Shown piece by piece: positions 17,051 through 27,450 of a stretch of DNA of 27,644 bases. Within the stretch, counting starts at the first letter, position 1; every line of letters starts with the position of its first letter. The position numbers were made by a program, and so were the translations under genes. The notes under the pieces were generated by a model. It ran no database searches. It worked only from the letters and a program-made list of their open reading frames with translations, and had not been told where the DNA came from. This DNA is from Physocladia obscura. Taxonomy: Eukaryota > Chytridiomycota > Chytridiomycetes > Chytridiales > Chytriomycetaceae. The stretch lies in the NCBI GenBank assembly GCA_027596945.1, contig JADGJH010000156.1:1-27644 (forward strand), in the 5' to 3' direction.

Positions 17051-20000
17051 CTGTCTTTCTTTTATGACTGCCAGCCATTGTATTTTGAAATAAATTTCAA
17101 ATTAGTTTTATAGTATTTTTTAAAACTAATTTTATACAGGTCAATAAACATCTTATTCATATAAAAATAGAATTGTCTATACAATCAATTTTTTATAATT
17201 TTATCACTGCTGCCAACAGCAATTCCATAGGCACATTACATTTCAGCAGCTCTTGTGCTTGTACAGTGAAGAGAAACAGCATTGTCTGCTGATGGGCATT
17301 TGGGACCATGTAGGAGTCAATGAAAGTGTCAACATGTACCTGCAAATGAATGATGATAAGCTGCACAGTTAAAGCAATCACCAGATCACACTGAAGTTCA
17401 AAAGAAAAGGGCCGCATTGACTTGACAAAAGGGAACTGCATGACAAATGCCCAAAAACATGTTTGACATCATTCCATGGTTGAGCATGACTGAGGCAAAC
17501 AAGTTTCTTGATATTTACTGGCTGGCTTTAAAATGAATTATTAACAAATAGACCATGAGACATGCAATGCATGAAAGAAATATACTAATTACTAACTGTT
17601 CAATTGCCTGACACCACTCTGACCCACTCATTCAGATTTTTTGACAGTATCTAGCATCTACCAAATAGAATTAGCCTGGAGGAACTTAAAATGCACTTCT
17701 TGTAGCCATACACAACTATTATGAGCAGATCCCTATCACCAAAGTGGAACAGCATAACAAAAATGTAGACTCCCAGTACATTCTGTTTCAACAAACCTCC
17801 TTTTTACTATGGTAAGGAGCACTGCAAGATTTTGGATATGATGGCACTGATGTGAATTCTGTTCCAACACAGTCATCAAAGTAGAGTCATGTCTGCAAGT
17901 AGATCTGGCCTTACCATTTGACAGAGCCATTAAAAAATCTCACTGTCAATGTTGTTACACCAAATTTTATGATAGGGTACCAACATTGAGCTCTGGGACT
18001 GCCACAATAGTTGTAACTTATGGATTTTCCCATGCTACACTGGACTTGATGTCCAAAGTAGATTATTGTTGCTTGTAGTGACACCATCAATGTGACAGAA
18101 AGTTTTTTTGTCAAATTACTGTGGCATTTTGTGTTAGATTTAAGAAATAAAACATGTTATACAAGCTGAATAAATGCTAAATAATATTTAATATAAAATT
18201 GGAAATAGAAATATTATTTATTAGATAACTGTGAAAGAATGTAAAGTTTGTTTCATTCAGGGCAAAATTCAAGAATGGGAATTAAATGTTCTGACTTAGT
18301 CATTTGCATTTGAACAATTTCTTTTGCTAAGAAATTGGTATTTCATCAACATTGAACCATTAGCATTGAGGCACAAAACTTTTATTTTGAGGCACAGAAT
18401 TGGGCATTTAAAGTAGTTTTATACTTAAAAATAAATAATAAGATTCTAAAACTAAATTATACTTTATTGTGCCAATTACACTAGTTCAAGTGAATTTGCC
18501 TCTGCGGGATTCAACATTTTGTCACCAGATTATGTTTTTGAGGAGCACCAGCTTGAATTATTTCCAGCAGTAATAATGAGGAAAATAGCTTCTTGCTTAT
18601 CTCAAACCAGTTAGAGAATTGGTTTGTGCTAGCAATATTACCCAGTTTTAATATTGGTCATGTGCATATCAAATAAACTATTCATTTCCAATTTCACAGA
18701 CATAAGATTATATAAAATAGTTATAAATCTCATATAGTGCATTCAGCTTGTATATCAAAATATAAATCATTATATTTAATAATAATGCAAATCAAGGGGG
18801 AATTACAGGTTGAGAAGTTACATTTTCATTGGAGCTGAAATAATCTATTAATTCTCCAACAACCAGGGAGGATGTAAAACAAAAGCCATTGTAGTGAATA
18901 TTCCAGTCATAATATGTCTACTTATTTACATTCATTCCCAGCCAGAAAAAAATTGTTCAAAACCAGTATGGTACCACACCCAGTGCCAATTTTTTGCTCC
19001 TGGTAAGTCCTATATAGTTCCTTAGTGTATCACCCTTCTCAGTAATGTGTTACTCTGATCAACCACCTGTAACTTCAATTTTTGCTCTGATGCTCTGATT
19101 TTCACTCTTGAGCTTACTGATTGACACTTTGCAACTCCAATTTTGGTTTTTTTTCTGTTTTTTTCATGTGTATGTCAAGTTCTGCTTTGAATTTTTACTT
19201 GTTTTCCATTCAAAATAAATGTCTCTTTATGGAGCTTTTTTTTAATATTTTAATATTTTTTAGATATATGAAAACATAGGTTTGTACGTTGAACCTATGG
19301 CCATATGAAACATCAAATTTTTCAAAATTTATTTGTTCATAACTCAAGCAGCTTATAAAATTTCACTTCCAAACTTTATAGCCAAGCTATTACTGAGGAA
19401 AAGTATCAAGTTTATATTTTTTTTGATTTTTTTAAGCTCATGTCTGAAATAAATGGTTCTGTACATTTGTTGTATGTTCATTTTCATTTTCTGGGGGTTA
19501 TAATGGCATTCAAAATGCTGTCTCATTTTTAATTTATAGGTTTGTCAGATTTTTTGTCTATTTCCATTTGTTAACAACAGGATCTTGTTTTCAAAGGTTT
19601 CCATGGAAATCTGGGAATTTAGCTGACACAATCTAGTGGTCGTTGGCCTATGATACTGGCTGTGATAACTCCTACATTGAGCCATGTTCCACTCATGGAG
19701 GGTAATGCTTTCCAATAAATTGCAATCAGTGTATTGTGGTGCATTAAGCTATCAGGCACTTTGACACAAACTTCAATATCTGGGGATGAAAGTGTCCAAG
19801 TTGGAATAACTTGGTGTATGCAGAGCATCTATTCATGATGACAAAGATAAGCACTTGTGTTATTTCACTACCAACTGTAGCCAGAAATCTAAATTACATA
19901 GTTGGATGAGAATGTGAGTTGTTCACTAGAACTGCCACATTATTCCATCAGTGACATACAAAATACACAACAAAAATGTTTATTCCTTTTAAATACATTA

Positions 20001-20980
20001 GATTCTAAATTCAACAAAAGGTCACATGTTTTCCACATCTTTCAAATTAAAAGATGATGGAAATCTCAGATAATGTTTCAGAACAAGAATTATATATGAA
20101 ATAGGGATTGTGCCTATTGAAACTCACCAAACAACTTCACACTCTAACAGAAAGCAACAATGATGTCACCAGGAAATATAAGAAACAAATATATTTGCAC
20201 ACTAAACTTCACCTCACTTGACTTCAGTTCCATCTACACAGTTAAGCTCAAAATTGATGAATTCATTTCCACTAATCAATATTCAGGTTTGAGTTTGACT
20301 GTTGATTGCCACTGTCTTCAAGCCCATTTGACTAATTATGAAGTAACAGTCCAACTTGGATTATATTGCAGGTTGTGGGGGTTTCCTAACTTACAAATCC
20401 AAATGTTTGTTCAGCAATAATTTGTTTTGTTGTGCTGGTAATAGTAGCAACTTTCTGGTTTAGGCATATTATAATAAATCAAATAAGGTGTTAGTGAAAT
20501 TTGTATCCTGCATTTGCAAAAAAATGATATCTTCTTGGTTATGAATATTTTGACCAGATTTTGATTGTTCAAAATACCACAATTGCTGCTGCTTTCTGAA
20601 CAAAGTGAGTAGTAACTAATGAATTCTTTTAGTCTATCCACAGCTTGTAAATTGAATGCTGGGAATTTTTTGTGGCAATACTATCCATCATGATTGCTGA
20701 ATTGATAGATTCCCAAAAATTTCAAAAGCCAGTTTGTTTTTTGAAGTTTGCTGTAATTTTTCCTATTGAAACTTAGTTTTTAGAAAATGAATATTTTGTT
20801 AAGGACCTTTTTAAAAAGATACCGCATACAAGTACAGTAGTTTTTATTGGTATCACCTTCAATAATTGATGAATATAATGCAATGAATATGCTATGGATA
20901 TTCTGAATAGAGTTCCAGCTGTATCCATCCCACTCTTCATGTTATCAGTGCAATCTGCTCTGGAACTCCAACAATTGGGT
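17050..20980. other. CpG-starved repeat region 2
   Basis: About 3.9 kb with only some five CG dinucleotides by eye (near 17412, 18505, 19287, 19639 and 20824), at a base composition that would give of the order of a hundred. Short open frames on the minus strand (17193-17441, 17736-18114, 19619-19828) and plus strand (20160-20420) look like decayed coding pieces without a recognisable family. A T-rich simple stretch lies at 19145-19270. The region takes the place that PPIL6 and most of the ATGL-like gene occupy in the left unit. I found no homology to either gene in it by eye. Confidence 0.65.
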
Positions 20981-21023
20981 TGTGATGAAGAGACTCAAAG
21001 GTATTAATAATTTTCTGAAAAAT

Positions 21024-21330
21024 TCTGTTCCAGAGGCAGCAAATATATTGCCATGGTATGAAAATAAGAGTAAGTCAAATTTTTATTATGATGATGAAAC
21101 TTTTTTGGGTTCTTAGGAACTGTGCTGGATGGATGGTACATGATGCATATGGCTTTTGCAGTGATACTTGAAAGAAGTGCCATATTTGTTTTAACGTGTT
21201 TCCTCATTTCTTTTCAGGTATTTTTATCATAAAGTTTTGCAATTTAGTGTGCAATCATATGTTTCTTCTTTTAAACTCTCTTCGATAAAAATAAAAATTT
21301 TACCCCTTCAAAATTTCTTGGTCGTTTTCA
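21024..21330 (+). pseudogene. Decayed 3' end of the ATGL-like gene
   Basis: Segments match the last coding part and 3' flank of the gene at 5581-8726: GCAGCAAATATATTGCCATG (21037) against 8425; TATGATGATGAAACTTTTTT (21087) against 8511; GATGCATATGGCTTTTGCAG (21143) against 8696; CAATTTAGTGTGCAATCAT (21239) against 8813. Two internal pieces are deleted. Several differences are CG to TG (ATCGCC to ATTGCC, GACGCA to GATGCA, AGCGAT to AGTGAT), so the copy decayed by the same methylation-type process as the adjoining region. Confidence 0.75.
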
Positions 21331-21341
21331 TTGTGTATCAA

Positions 21342-23071
21342 ATGCCTCCAACAGCATCATCGTCATCATCATCATCATCAGTACAGTCTCGGGAAAAAAT
21401 CTCTCGTCGAAGCGTTAACACTTCCTCACAAATCCTCCCAACCTATATACGAGCATCCTCTTCCATTACCGTCGTCACCACCCCGATTTTACGCGACAAA
21501 GAAAAGCAGGGTAGTGCAACAGCAAAAATATTTCCTTCGACGAGTGCAGTGAATAACATTGCTCCACGGCCATGGAGTACATCGTCAGAACGGCGGGTGG
21601 CGTTTTCACCTCCGCTTATCTCCTCTCCTCAGAAAAATTCCGACCAGTCTGTTGATTCTGCGAAAATTGCACCCTTTAGTGATTTTATTGCAAGTAACGG
21701 CGGCAGTGATGTTTCAGAAAGCTTAACAAGAAAAACAGATGTTGCAGGAGGCGGCGTTGTTGCACCTTATTATACCTCGTTTTCTTCCTTGACTGGTGAT
21801 CATAGTCGTCCTGACGATATCGCGAAATTTCGAGGAATCGAGGAATTGTCTCATTCTACTTTGAGAGCGGCAGTTGGGTTTTTATTGCTTTTTATTGCTT
21901 TTTAGGTTTTGAAAAATTGATATTACAGCGACAAAACTCTAATAGTTCCAGAAAGTCTACTTCTGTGATGAACAGTTGTTCAATAACAACAGTGAATATT
22001 CTTCCAGCAGCGATTCGGACTCCGGCAACAGCACCAGTGAATAAACGTAGCATCAGCAACAAGAAAAGAAGTCCAAATAATGATAGCGGTGATGTCATAG
22101 CCGAGAGCCGGCAGCTATCATTTAGCACTAGAAGTGAGAACAAAGCTACAAAATTTGCGACATTGGAAAATCGCGACGATAATGCATTTGTTGTTAGTGG
22201 CAGTGGTGTTGTGGGCGAAGAAACCGGAAATAAGTGCAGTGAGCGACGAGAAAATCAGGTACCGTGTTGTGACGACGGAATGAACAATAAAGAAAATTCA
22301 ACACAAGATTTAGATGTAAGTTTTCATAAATTTTTTCTCTTTTCTTCTGCTTTTACTTTTTATTTGTGGCTACAAAAAAAAGTAAAAAACATAAAATAGC
22401 AAAACATCAATCAAAAACATGTCAAAAACTTCTTCAACGAGCCTCCAGAATGCGAACAAATAATGAAACCGCCATCGTTCCAACTGTCATTGCCAACTCT
22501 CATGACGGCATCATACAATCTCCAGAAACAAGATCAAAGACGACCACCGCCGCCACTCGGCACGTCGCACCAAAAACGGCTAGAGTTACTGGGGATTGTG
22601 TTGCCCAAACTTCCACCATTAGCAGTACCGTCACGACAATCAACGATGATGACTCAGAAATGTGCGCTTGAGACAAAATATTTTGCAGAGAGTAGGAAAT
22701 ATAAGCTTGCCATCACTGATCGACCGACCGCAAATGTTACTTCGTGGGGCACCCGATTTCCGCAGCCATTTTTGCATTATAAAAGCGATGATACTATCAC
22801 CCAAGTTGGACGAATGTTTGGTGAGCACAGTGGCAACACTGATAGAAGCAGGTTGTATTATGGGCTCGGTGAAACTGTGTCGCGAACGCCTGGGTTTCGG
22901 GTGCTTCAGAGTGATGGACGCGTCGGATTTGAGTTGGCACCAATGGCGGCTTTGGGTTGGTTGGACCGTATTGGCGGTCGAGTGCGGCATGCTTATAATC
23001 AGAAACCTAGAGTTAATTTTGGAGCTGGACCGCGATGCAAAGAAGGACATGTGCTGGGGCACAGGAAGTGA
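21342..23071 (+). CDS. Unknown Ser-rich protein with RVAF (PP1-type) motif
   Basis: Exons 21342-21872, 21929-22315 and 22400-23071 give 529 residues. The start MPPTASSSSSSSSVQS is the first ATG after the duplicated flank. Residues 1-330 are disordered and Ser/Thr/Asn-rich, with poly-Ser (6-13) and ERRVAF at about 83-88, an RVxF-type PP1-docking match. The C-terminal 220 residues look folded and probably carry the conserved part: FFNEPPECEQIMKPPSFQLS, PPPPLGTSHQKRLELLG, YKLAITDRPTANVTSWGTRF, YYGLGETVSRTPGFRVLQSD, RIGGRVRHAYNQKPRVNFGA. I do not recognise the family. Intron 1 has the weak donor GTTGGG; the join after the codon for Ala177 is the only one that keeps the frame. Intron 2 (GTAAGT...ATAG) is good. 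In the left unit this gene is missing. Confidence 0.7.
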
Positions 23072-23416
23072 TTTTATACTTCTCCATCAATTTTAGGCAA
23101 TAAAGTGGGTTATTTTCTAGATGAAATGTGCCAGCGCGTCGCATTCCAGCTTATCATTACCATCACGGCAACTAATATTACTATTAATACAATTACTTGT
23201 GCAAGATGCTGTTGCTGTTATGAAATACCCCTACTATCAGCTTTTTCCTTTTCATTGAAGAAAGTTTATTGGTTGGATAGTTTTATAAATCTGGTCTTGA
23301 CCCAAACTATGAGCCTGGACCAACTGCGACCACGTGATTCAAGAGTGCTATCGCTATCAGCTGGGTTTTTTATTTATTGGTTTGGCAAATTTTTTCTCAC
23401 TTCAAATCACTTTCAA
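23072..23416. promoter_or_regulatory. Upstream region of gene C
   Basis: The 345 bases hold the 3' end of the preceding gene and the promoter of gene C. An open frame in phase with gene C extends left to 23105, but its residues (poly-Ile/Thr, CCCC, hydrophobic) have no counterpart in A or B, so it is treated as leader. Confidence 0.4.
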
Positions 23417-24175
23417 ATGAGCAATCATCGCCACTCGACATTGACTGCTTCAACCGCAGCAACGGCGGCGACAACAACATCCCCATCATCCCCACCAATA
23501 CAGGAACGCAGCCGATCGGCGCCACGACTGGATCTGTTCAAGCGTACCAGCTCCAACAGCATCACCAGTCTCAGCCTCAGACAGCCGGCATCCGCTCCGC
23601 TTGACCCAATGAACCCTCCAAATCTTTTTTTTGTCCGCCACAACAACAACAACAGCAGCAGCAGCAGCAGCAGCAAATCATCGCGCAGACCACAGCAGCT
23701 TATAGCGCATTCACGCACCTCGTCATTGCCTGCGCCATTTCCACAGCAGCAATCATACCCGCCGATTGAGTTCCAGATCCTGCCCATCGCGCCTGCCTCT
23801 TTTGAACGCCGCCGCCGTCGCTCAAACGAGCACCACCACCGCCAGCATCCGCTCGAAAACATCTCCACCGCCACCTCTATGACTGATTTCCCTGTCTTGT
23901 CCAGACGGCAGACGTCCCCGCCCGCCCCTCCATCCCTTTCACGTCAATCGTCCCTATCTGTTGATACTACCTTGTCTCAAACTTCGGCAGCGGCGGCCAA
24001 GTTACCATCAGCGGAAATCGCTAGTGGTGTTTACGGGTGGAATAAGACCGAGGCTGCCCAAGCAAATCGTGAATATGTTGAGTTTATGAAATCAAAGGGT
24101 GTACATGTGTCAAGTATCCGTCATAATATTGATAAACAGCAGCAGCAAACATACTCTGGTGTCAACGACTTCTGA
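23417..24175 (+). CDS. Gene C: third member of the FQILPIAPASF family
   Basis: A single-exon ORF of 252 residues from MSNHRHSTLTAS. It shares with A and B an early RSRSAPRLDLFKRTSS segment (31-46), block 1 IEFQILPIAPASFERRRR (117-134) and block 2 (204-235: GVYGW, TEAAQANREYVEFMKSKGV, SSIR). Between them it differs completely: Asn/Ser repeats (76-86, encoded by CAACAAC/CAGCAG), Gln/Pro tracts and His-rich HHHRQHP. The extra block of A and B (RPKS.TKLQSMATFMWPVK) is absent. Persistence of blocks 1 and 2 across such divergence implies they are the functional parts. The start fits the position of the A/B start relative to the RS segment. It has no counterpart in the left unit and is the older tandem relative of A/B. 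Confidence 0.78.
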   Translation: MSNHRHSTLTASTAATAATTTSPSSPPIQERSRSAPRLDLFKRTSSNSITSLSLRQPASAPLDPMNPPNLFFVRHNNNNSSSSSSSKSSRRPQQLIAHSRTSSLPAPFPQQQSYPPIEFQILPIAPASFERRRRRSNEHHHRQHPLENISTATSMTDFPVLSRRQTSPPAPPSLSRQSSLSVDTTLSQTSAAAAKLPSAEIASGVYGWNKTEAAQANREYVEFMKSKGVHVSSIRHNIDKQQQQTYSGVNDF

Positions 24176-24512
24176 GAAATGTGGTGTGTTTAAACTGTAG
24201 TTGTGCTGTGTGGATGTTTGTGGTTGGCGTTTTGGGAGTGCAAACTTTTTCTGATTTTTAAAAAAAAAACTTTTTTTTTTTGGTTTCTCCATACCTATAT
24301 TCCTCTTCCTTCGTTTCTTATTTTGCTTAAAGTTTAATAAAAAGGCAACTGTCGGTTATACTTATTTGATTTTGTCTATGTTAAACCCTGTCACGAAAAA
24401 AAAAACAAACAAACGAACAAGAGCATCAAAAAATAGGATACAAAAGGATATGATGAAAGATAAACATTACGACAGCCAACAGCTACTAATCATGCCTCAT
24501 TCAAGCAATTCG
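24176..24512. other. 3' region between convergent gene C and the small Cys gene
   Basis: A+T-rich with poly-A/poly-T runs (24259-24281, 24399-24406) and AATAAA at about 24335-24341 (AATAAAAAGG), a possible gene C polyadenylation signal. The 87-codon plus-strand frame at 24366-24629 begins with TTG and is Lys/Ser-rich; it looks like an antisense shadow. Confidence 0.4.
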
Positions 24513-24679
24513 TCAGGATCTGCAAAATGTATCTTTACCCGCAAATCTTCCACAGATTTGACATTGCGATCCTTCCACTATTGCCACAGCTCCACAAGCT
24601 GTGAAATTAAACAGTGGAGTCGCAATTAGCGACTACCAGGTTTGCAGAATTCATAATCATGCAACTCTTTAATGGCCAT
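24513..24679 (-). CDS. Possible 42-residue Cys-rich protein, two exons
   Basis: On the minus strand ATG at 24679 opens MAIKELHDYEFCKP, and splicing the 38-base interval 24599-24636 (GTAGTC...CTAAT...TTTCACAG) gives ACGAVAIVEGSQCQICGRFA and then GKDTFCRS before TGA at 24515. Exons are 24637-24679 and 24513-24598. Cys12, 16, 27, 30 and 40 could form a small metal site (C-x3-C, C-x2-C). The donor, branch-like CTAAT and pyrimidine-AG acceptor are all present and the frame closes neatly, but the intron is short and I know no family, so this is a candidate only. Such a gene falls below normal gene-finder limits. Confidence 0.4.
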
Positions 24680-25261
24680 CTTATCCGATCAGTCAAATTT
24701 TCGCCTACCGGTTGCTCAAGTTATAATTATCATAAAAATTTATTTAAACAGCAAAAAAAAACATAACTATCTTCATATTTGAAACTAATTTATTTGCAAA
24801 TTTAGTGTGAAAGCCACCACCCTACGTCTCACTCATTAACTTTTTGAGATACCCAGTAATCATATTGGCCGTGATGCCAATGGCTGTGGTTGTCATATTT
24901 CACATCTCGTCAGAGCTTCGCACAGATCTTGAAGTCATAGAGGCTTGGAAATAATTTAATTTTTGCCTGTCTGTCTGTCATCGCAGCTTCTTTTTTTTGT
25001 TTTGCGAATACTTGACGGTAGAGAAGATTTGATCTGTCGCGTATATGGGAGAGCATATAATATCGTGTTTTTTTTTGAAGATTCTTTGCGAAATTGAATC
25101 AAAAGTGTGAATAAAAATGACATACGTGATTCTTCAGATTATTTTAAGTTTCTGTTGGCGGGCGGATATAGGAACGAAAATTTAGGAAGTGTAGACCTTA
25201 GACATTCTGCAGTGCGTATAGTTTGGCCGGAAATCTTTTTTTTTTTTTTTAGCGGATTATA
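24680..25261. other. Gene-free region upstream of the B block
   Basis: Contains the presumed promoter of the small Cys gene (24680-24800) and A+T-rich DNA with T-runs. CpG is at ordinary frequency, unlike regions 1 and 2. Nothing else seen. Confidence 0.35.
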
Positions 25262-26043
25262 TAAAATGATTCCATAAATATTTCCAAAGTAGCGGCAATG
25301 CAAAATGTATGTGTTCCATAATTACGTCTCTGTATTGTAATCAATGCCACTATTATTGTCTTTACAATTAGCGAATAAGTCGTTTGATGCGGGAAGAAAA
25401 CAGGGAACTAAGGCGTGTGGTTGAGTATGAAAAGTTTTTGATCAGAGTTCATGAAAATTTTCTTGTGCCGTTACTGACTAGCCAGATTGTTTTTTTCTTC
25501 AACGCGTAGAGTAAACTTCTGCAGCGCCAACCACAACATATTATAAAAATTTATAGAAAACTTTATTCAGGTCATTTCATTTTCTGAAATCGATTGCCAG
25601 AAATCAAAACGGCATACCGGACGATCAGAATTTTTTTTTTTTTTGGCCGTTTCATGGTGAAATAGACAATGAAATAGCTTTTTTTTTGCGTTAAGATTGC
25701 TTCAGTGCTTGGTACTATTTGATTAGCTTTTTGGGTCTCATCGACGTTTGAAAATGAATCTATTTATCCGGATCATGTGAACAAGCACCAGAATAAAGAA
25801 TTCCGCGCGTCTAAACGTATGGAAACCGCTTCAACCTTATAACAGAGCTATTTAAAATATTTTCTATTTGGTTTACGTGGTTTGGTAAGATATTACAAAA
25901 GTTTTCTGTGAAAATAGGGTGTTTCTTTTAGAAAATTTTTCATGTCACCTGGCCATCTGCTTTGCAGTTCAATTTTCCTGCCAAGATTTTTGGAAAAAAA
26001 AAGATATAAAAAAGCGGCTGACAGGCAAAGAAAGGCGGAAAAA

Positions 26044-26106
26044 CATACACGGACACACACGGACACACACACACGCGTCACACACCTACACACTCACAAA
26101 CACACA
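26044..26106. repeat. CA-rich microsatellite in the leader of gene B
   Basis: Imperfect repeats of CACAC with GGACACACAC units end 14 bases before the gene B start. It corresponds to the shorter tract before gene A. Confidence 0.6.
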
Positions 26107-26120
26107 TAAATTATATACTG

Positions 26121-27080
26121 ATGACAGCTAAATCCAACCAATCGAAAAATGCGACAGCAAAATTGGCCGGGGGACGCAGCCACAGCGGCACCCGCAACCG
26201 ATCGCCAGCGGCACCACCCACTCGATTGGATGTGTTCCGACGCGCGCCAAGCACCAGCTCAAACGCAATAGCAGGAGCTGAGCCGATCCAGAGCCCGAGA
26301 AGTCCAACGGAAACAGCAGTGACGCCAATAATACACCGCGCGTTTGTGCGACCCAAGAGCTCAACAAAACTGCAGTCGATGGCAACGTTCATGTGGCCGG
26401 TGAAACTCGCTCGCACAGCATCATTGCCAGGAGTATCAACAGCGGCAAGAACAAGCATGACTGTAACGCCAACAACTTCAACGCCAACAACTTCAACAAG
26501 CTTGCCAACACCGACAACAGCAGTTACGGGAACACAAACGACGGCACGCACTTTTACAAGTCTACCAACATCGCAAACACCAACCCCCATTGAGTTCCAG
26601 ATTCTGCCTATTGCGCCTGCCTCTTTTGAACGGCGTCGGCGGTCAACGGACCGTCCGCGCGGAAGCCCCAGTCCGAGCTCGTCCAGTCGCAGCCGTAGCC
26701 CAAGCCCAAACACCAACACCAAAATGATTGCCGGCACAAATATCAACACAAATATCACGAACACAAATACCACGAACACAAATACTGGTCTGGCAAAAAA
26801 AACTGAAAGTCCAGACTCAGGGTTTGGGCCGCAGACTGCGCCGCCGCGCATGAACCGGCGGTCGTTTCCGTCGTTTGATTCGGTGCATTTACTACCAGCC
26901 TCCGCGTCATCGGACGCGTTGCGAGACCTTGGCGGCATCTACGGGTGGAGCCAAGAGGAGGCGGCTGAACGCAACCGCGAATATATTGAATTTATGAAGT
27001 CGAAAGGCGTTTTTGTCAATAGTCTTCGCAGGCCTGCGTCTCCTGCCACTTCTACTTCCACGGCTGGTGTTCAGTTTTGA
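26121..27080 (+). CDS. Gene B: unknown Ser/Thr-rich protein, FQILPIAPASF family
   Basis: A single-exon ORF of 319 residues starting MTAKSNQSKNATAK. Order as in gene A: RS/RLDVFRRAPS segment (19-46), the A/B block RPKSSTKLQSMATFMWPVK (77-95), a Thr/Pro/Ser tract, block 1 IEFQILPIAPASFERRRR (157-174), SR/SP tract (182-197), Asn-Thr repeats (about 198-222), then NRRSFPSFDSVHLLPASAS, and block 2 at 272-303. Conservation against A is near-complete in the blocks and poor in the Thr/Asn tracts, where lengths differ by indels in multiples of three, so both copies are under protein-level selection. The stop lies 370 bases from the convergent RS-B stop. Function unknown. Confidence 0.82.
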   Translation: MTAKSNQSKNATAKLAGGRSHSGTRNRSPAAPPTRLDVFRRAPSTSSNAIAGAEPIQSPRSPTETAVTPIIHRAFVRPKSSTKLQSMATFMWPVKLARTASLPGVSTAARTSMTVTPTTSTPTTSTSLPTPTTAVTGTQTTARTFTSLPTSQTPTPIEFQILPIAPASFERRRRSTDRPRGSPSPSSSSRSRSPSPNTNTKMIAGTNINTNITNTNTTNTNTGLAKKTESPDSGFGPQTAPPRMNRRSFPSFDSVHLLPASASSDALRDLGGIYGWSQEEAAERNREYIEFMKSKGVFVNSLRRPASPATSTSTAGVQF

Positions 27081-27450
27081 CTTTGTGTATTCATTCCCTT
27101 CTCATCAGCCCATGTTTTTTTTTCTTCTTTTCTACTCGTGATTCCTTCCTTTTTTTTTTTTTCTTCAATACAAGTTTGATCTTTAAAGATTTAGATTTTA
27201 TTCTTTGAAATATGAAGACCTCATTTTATTTATTTATTCGAGAATCAGTTGCGAAAAGAAAATTTTTTTTGACGAGGAAAAAAATGCCTGGGGGAAAAAA
27301 GCCTTGTCAAGAGACAGGAACAAACAGAAAATTAGGTCTAAGGGATGATTTGACTAGCAAAAAGAAAATAGAGTAAATGCAGTAAGAATAAGTGAATGCA
27401 TTATTACTGGGCAGAGAGATGTCATTATGGAGTATAATTGCAGAAGACTT
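27081..27450. other. Space between convergent genes B and RS-B
   Basis: Poly-T rich 3' region of gene B (27114-27163), then from about 27268 the highly conserved noncoding stretch also found at 15160-15365. Confidence 0.5.

Noticed and set aside
23105..23416. N-terminal extension of gene C
   Set aside because: No matching part in A or B; hydrophobic and Cys-rich composition unlike the family; ATG at 23417 precedes the shared RS segment by the right distance.
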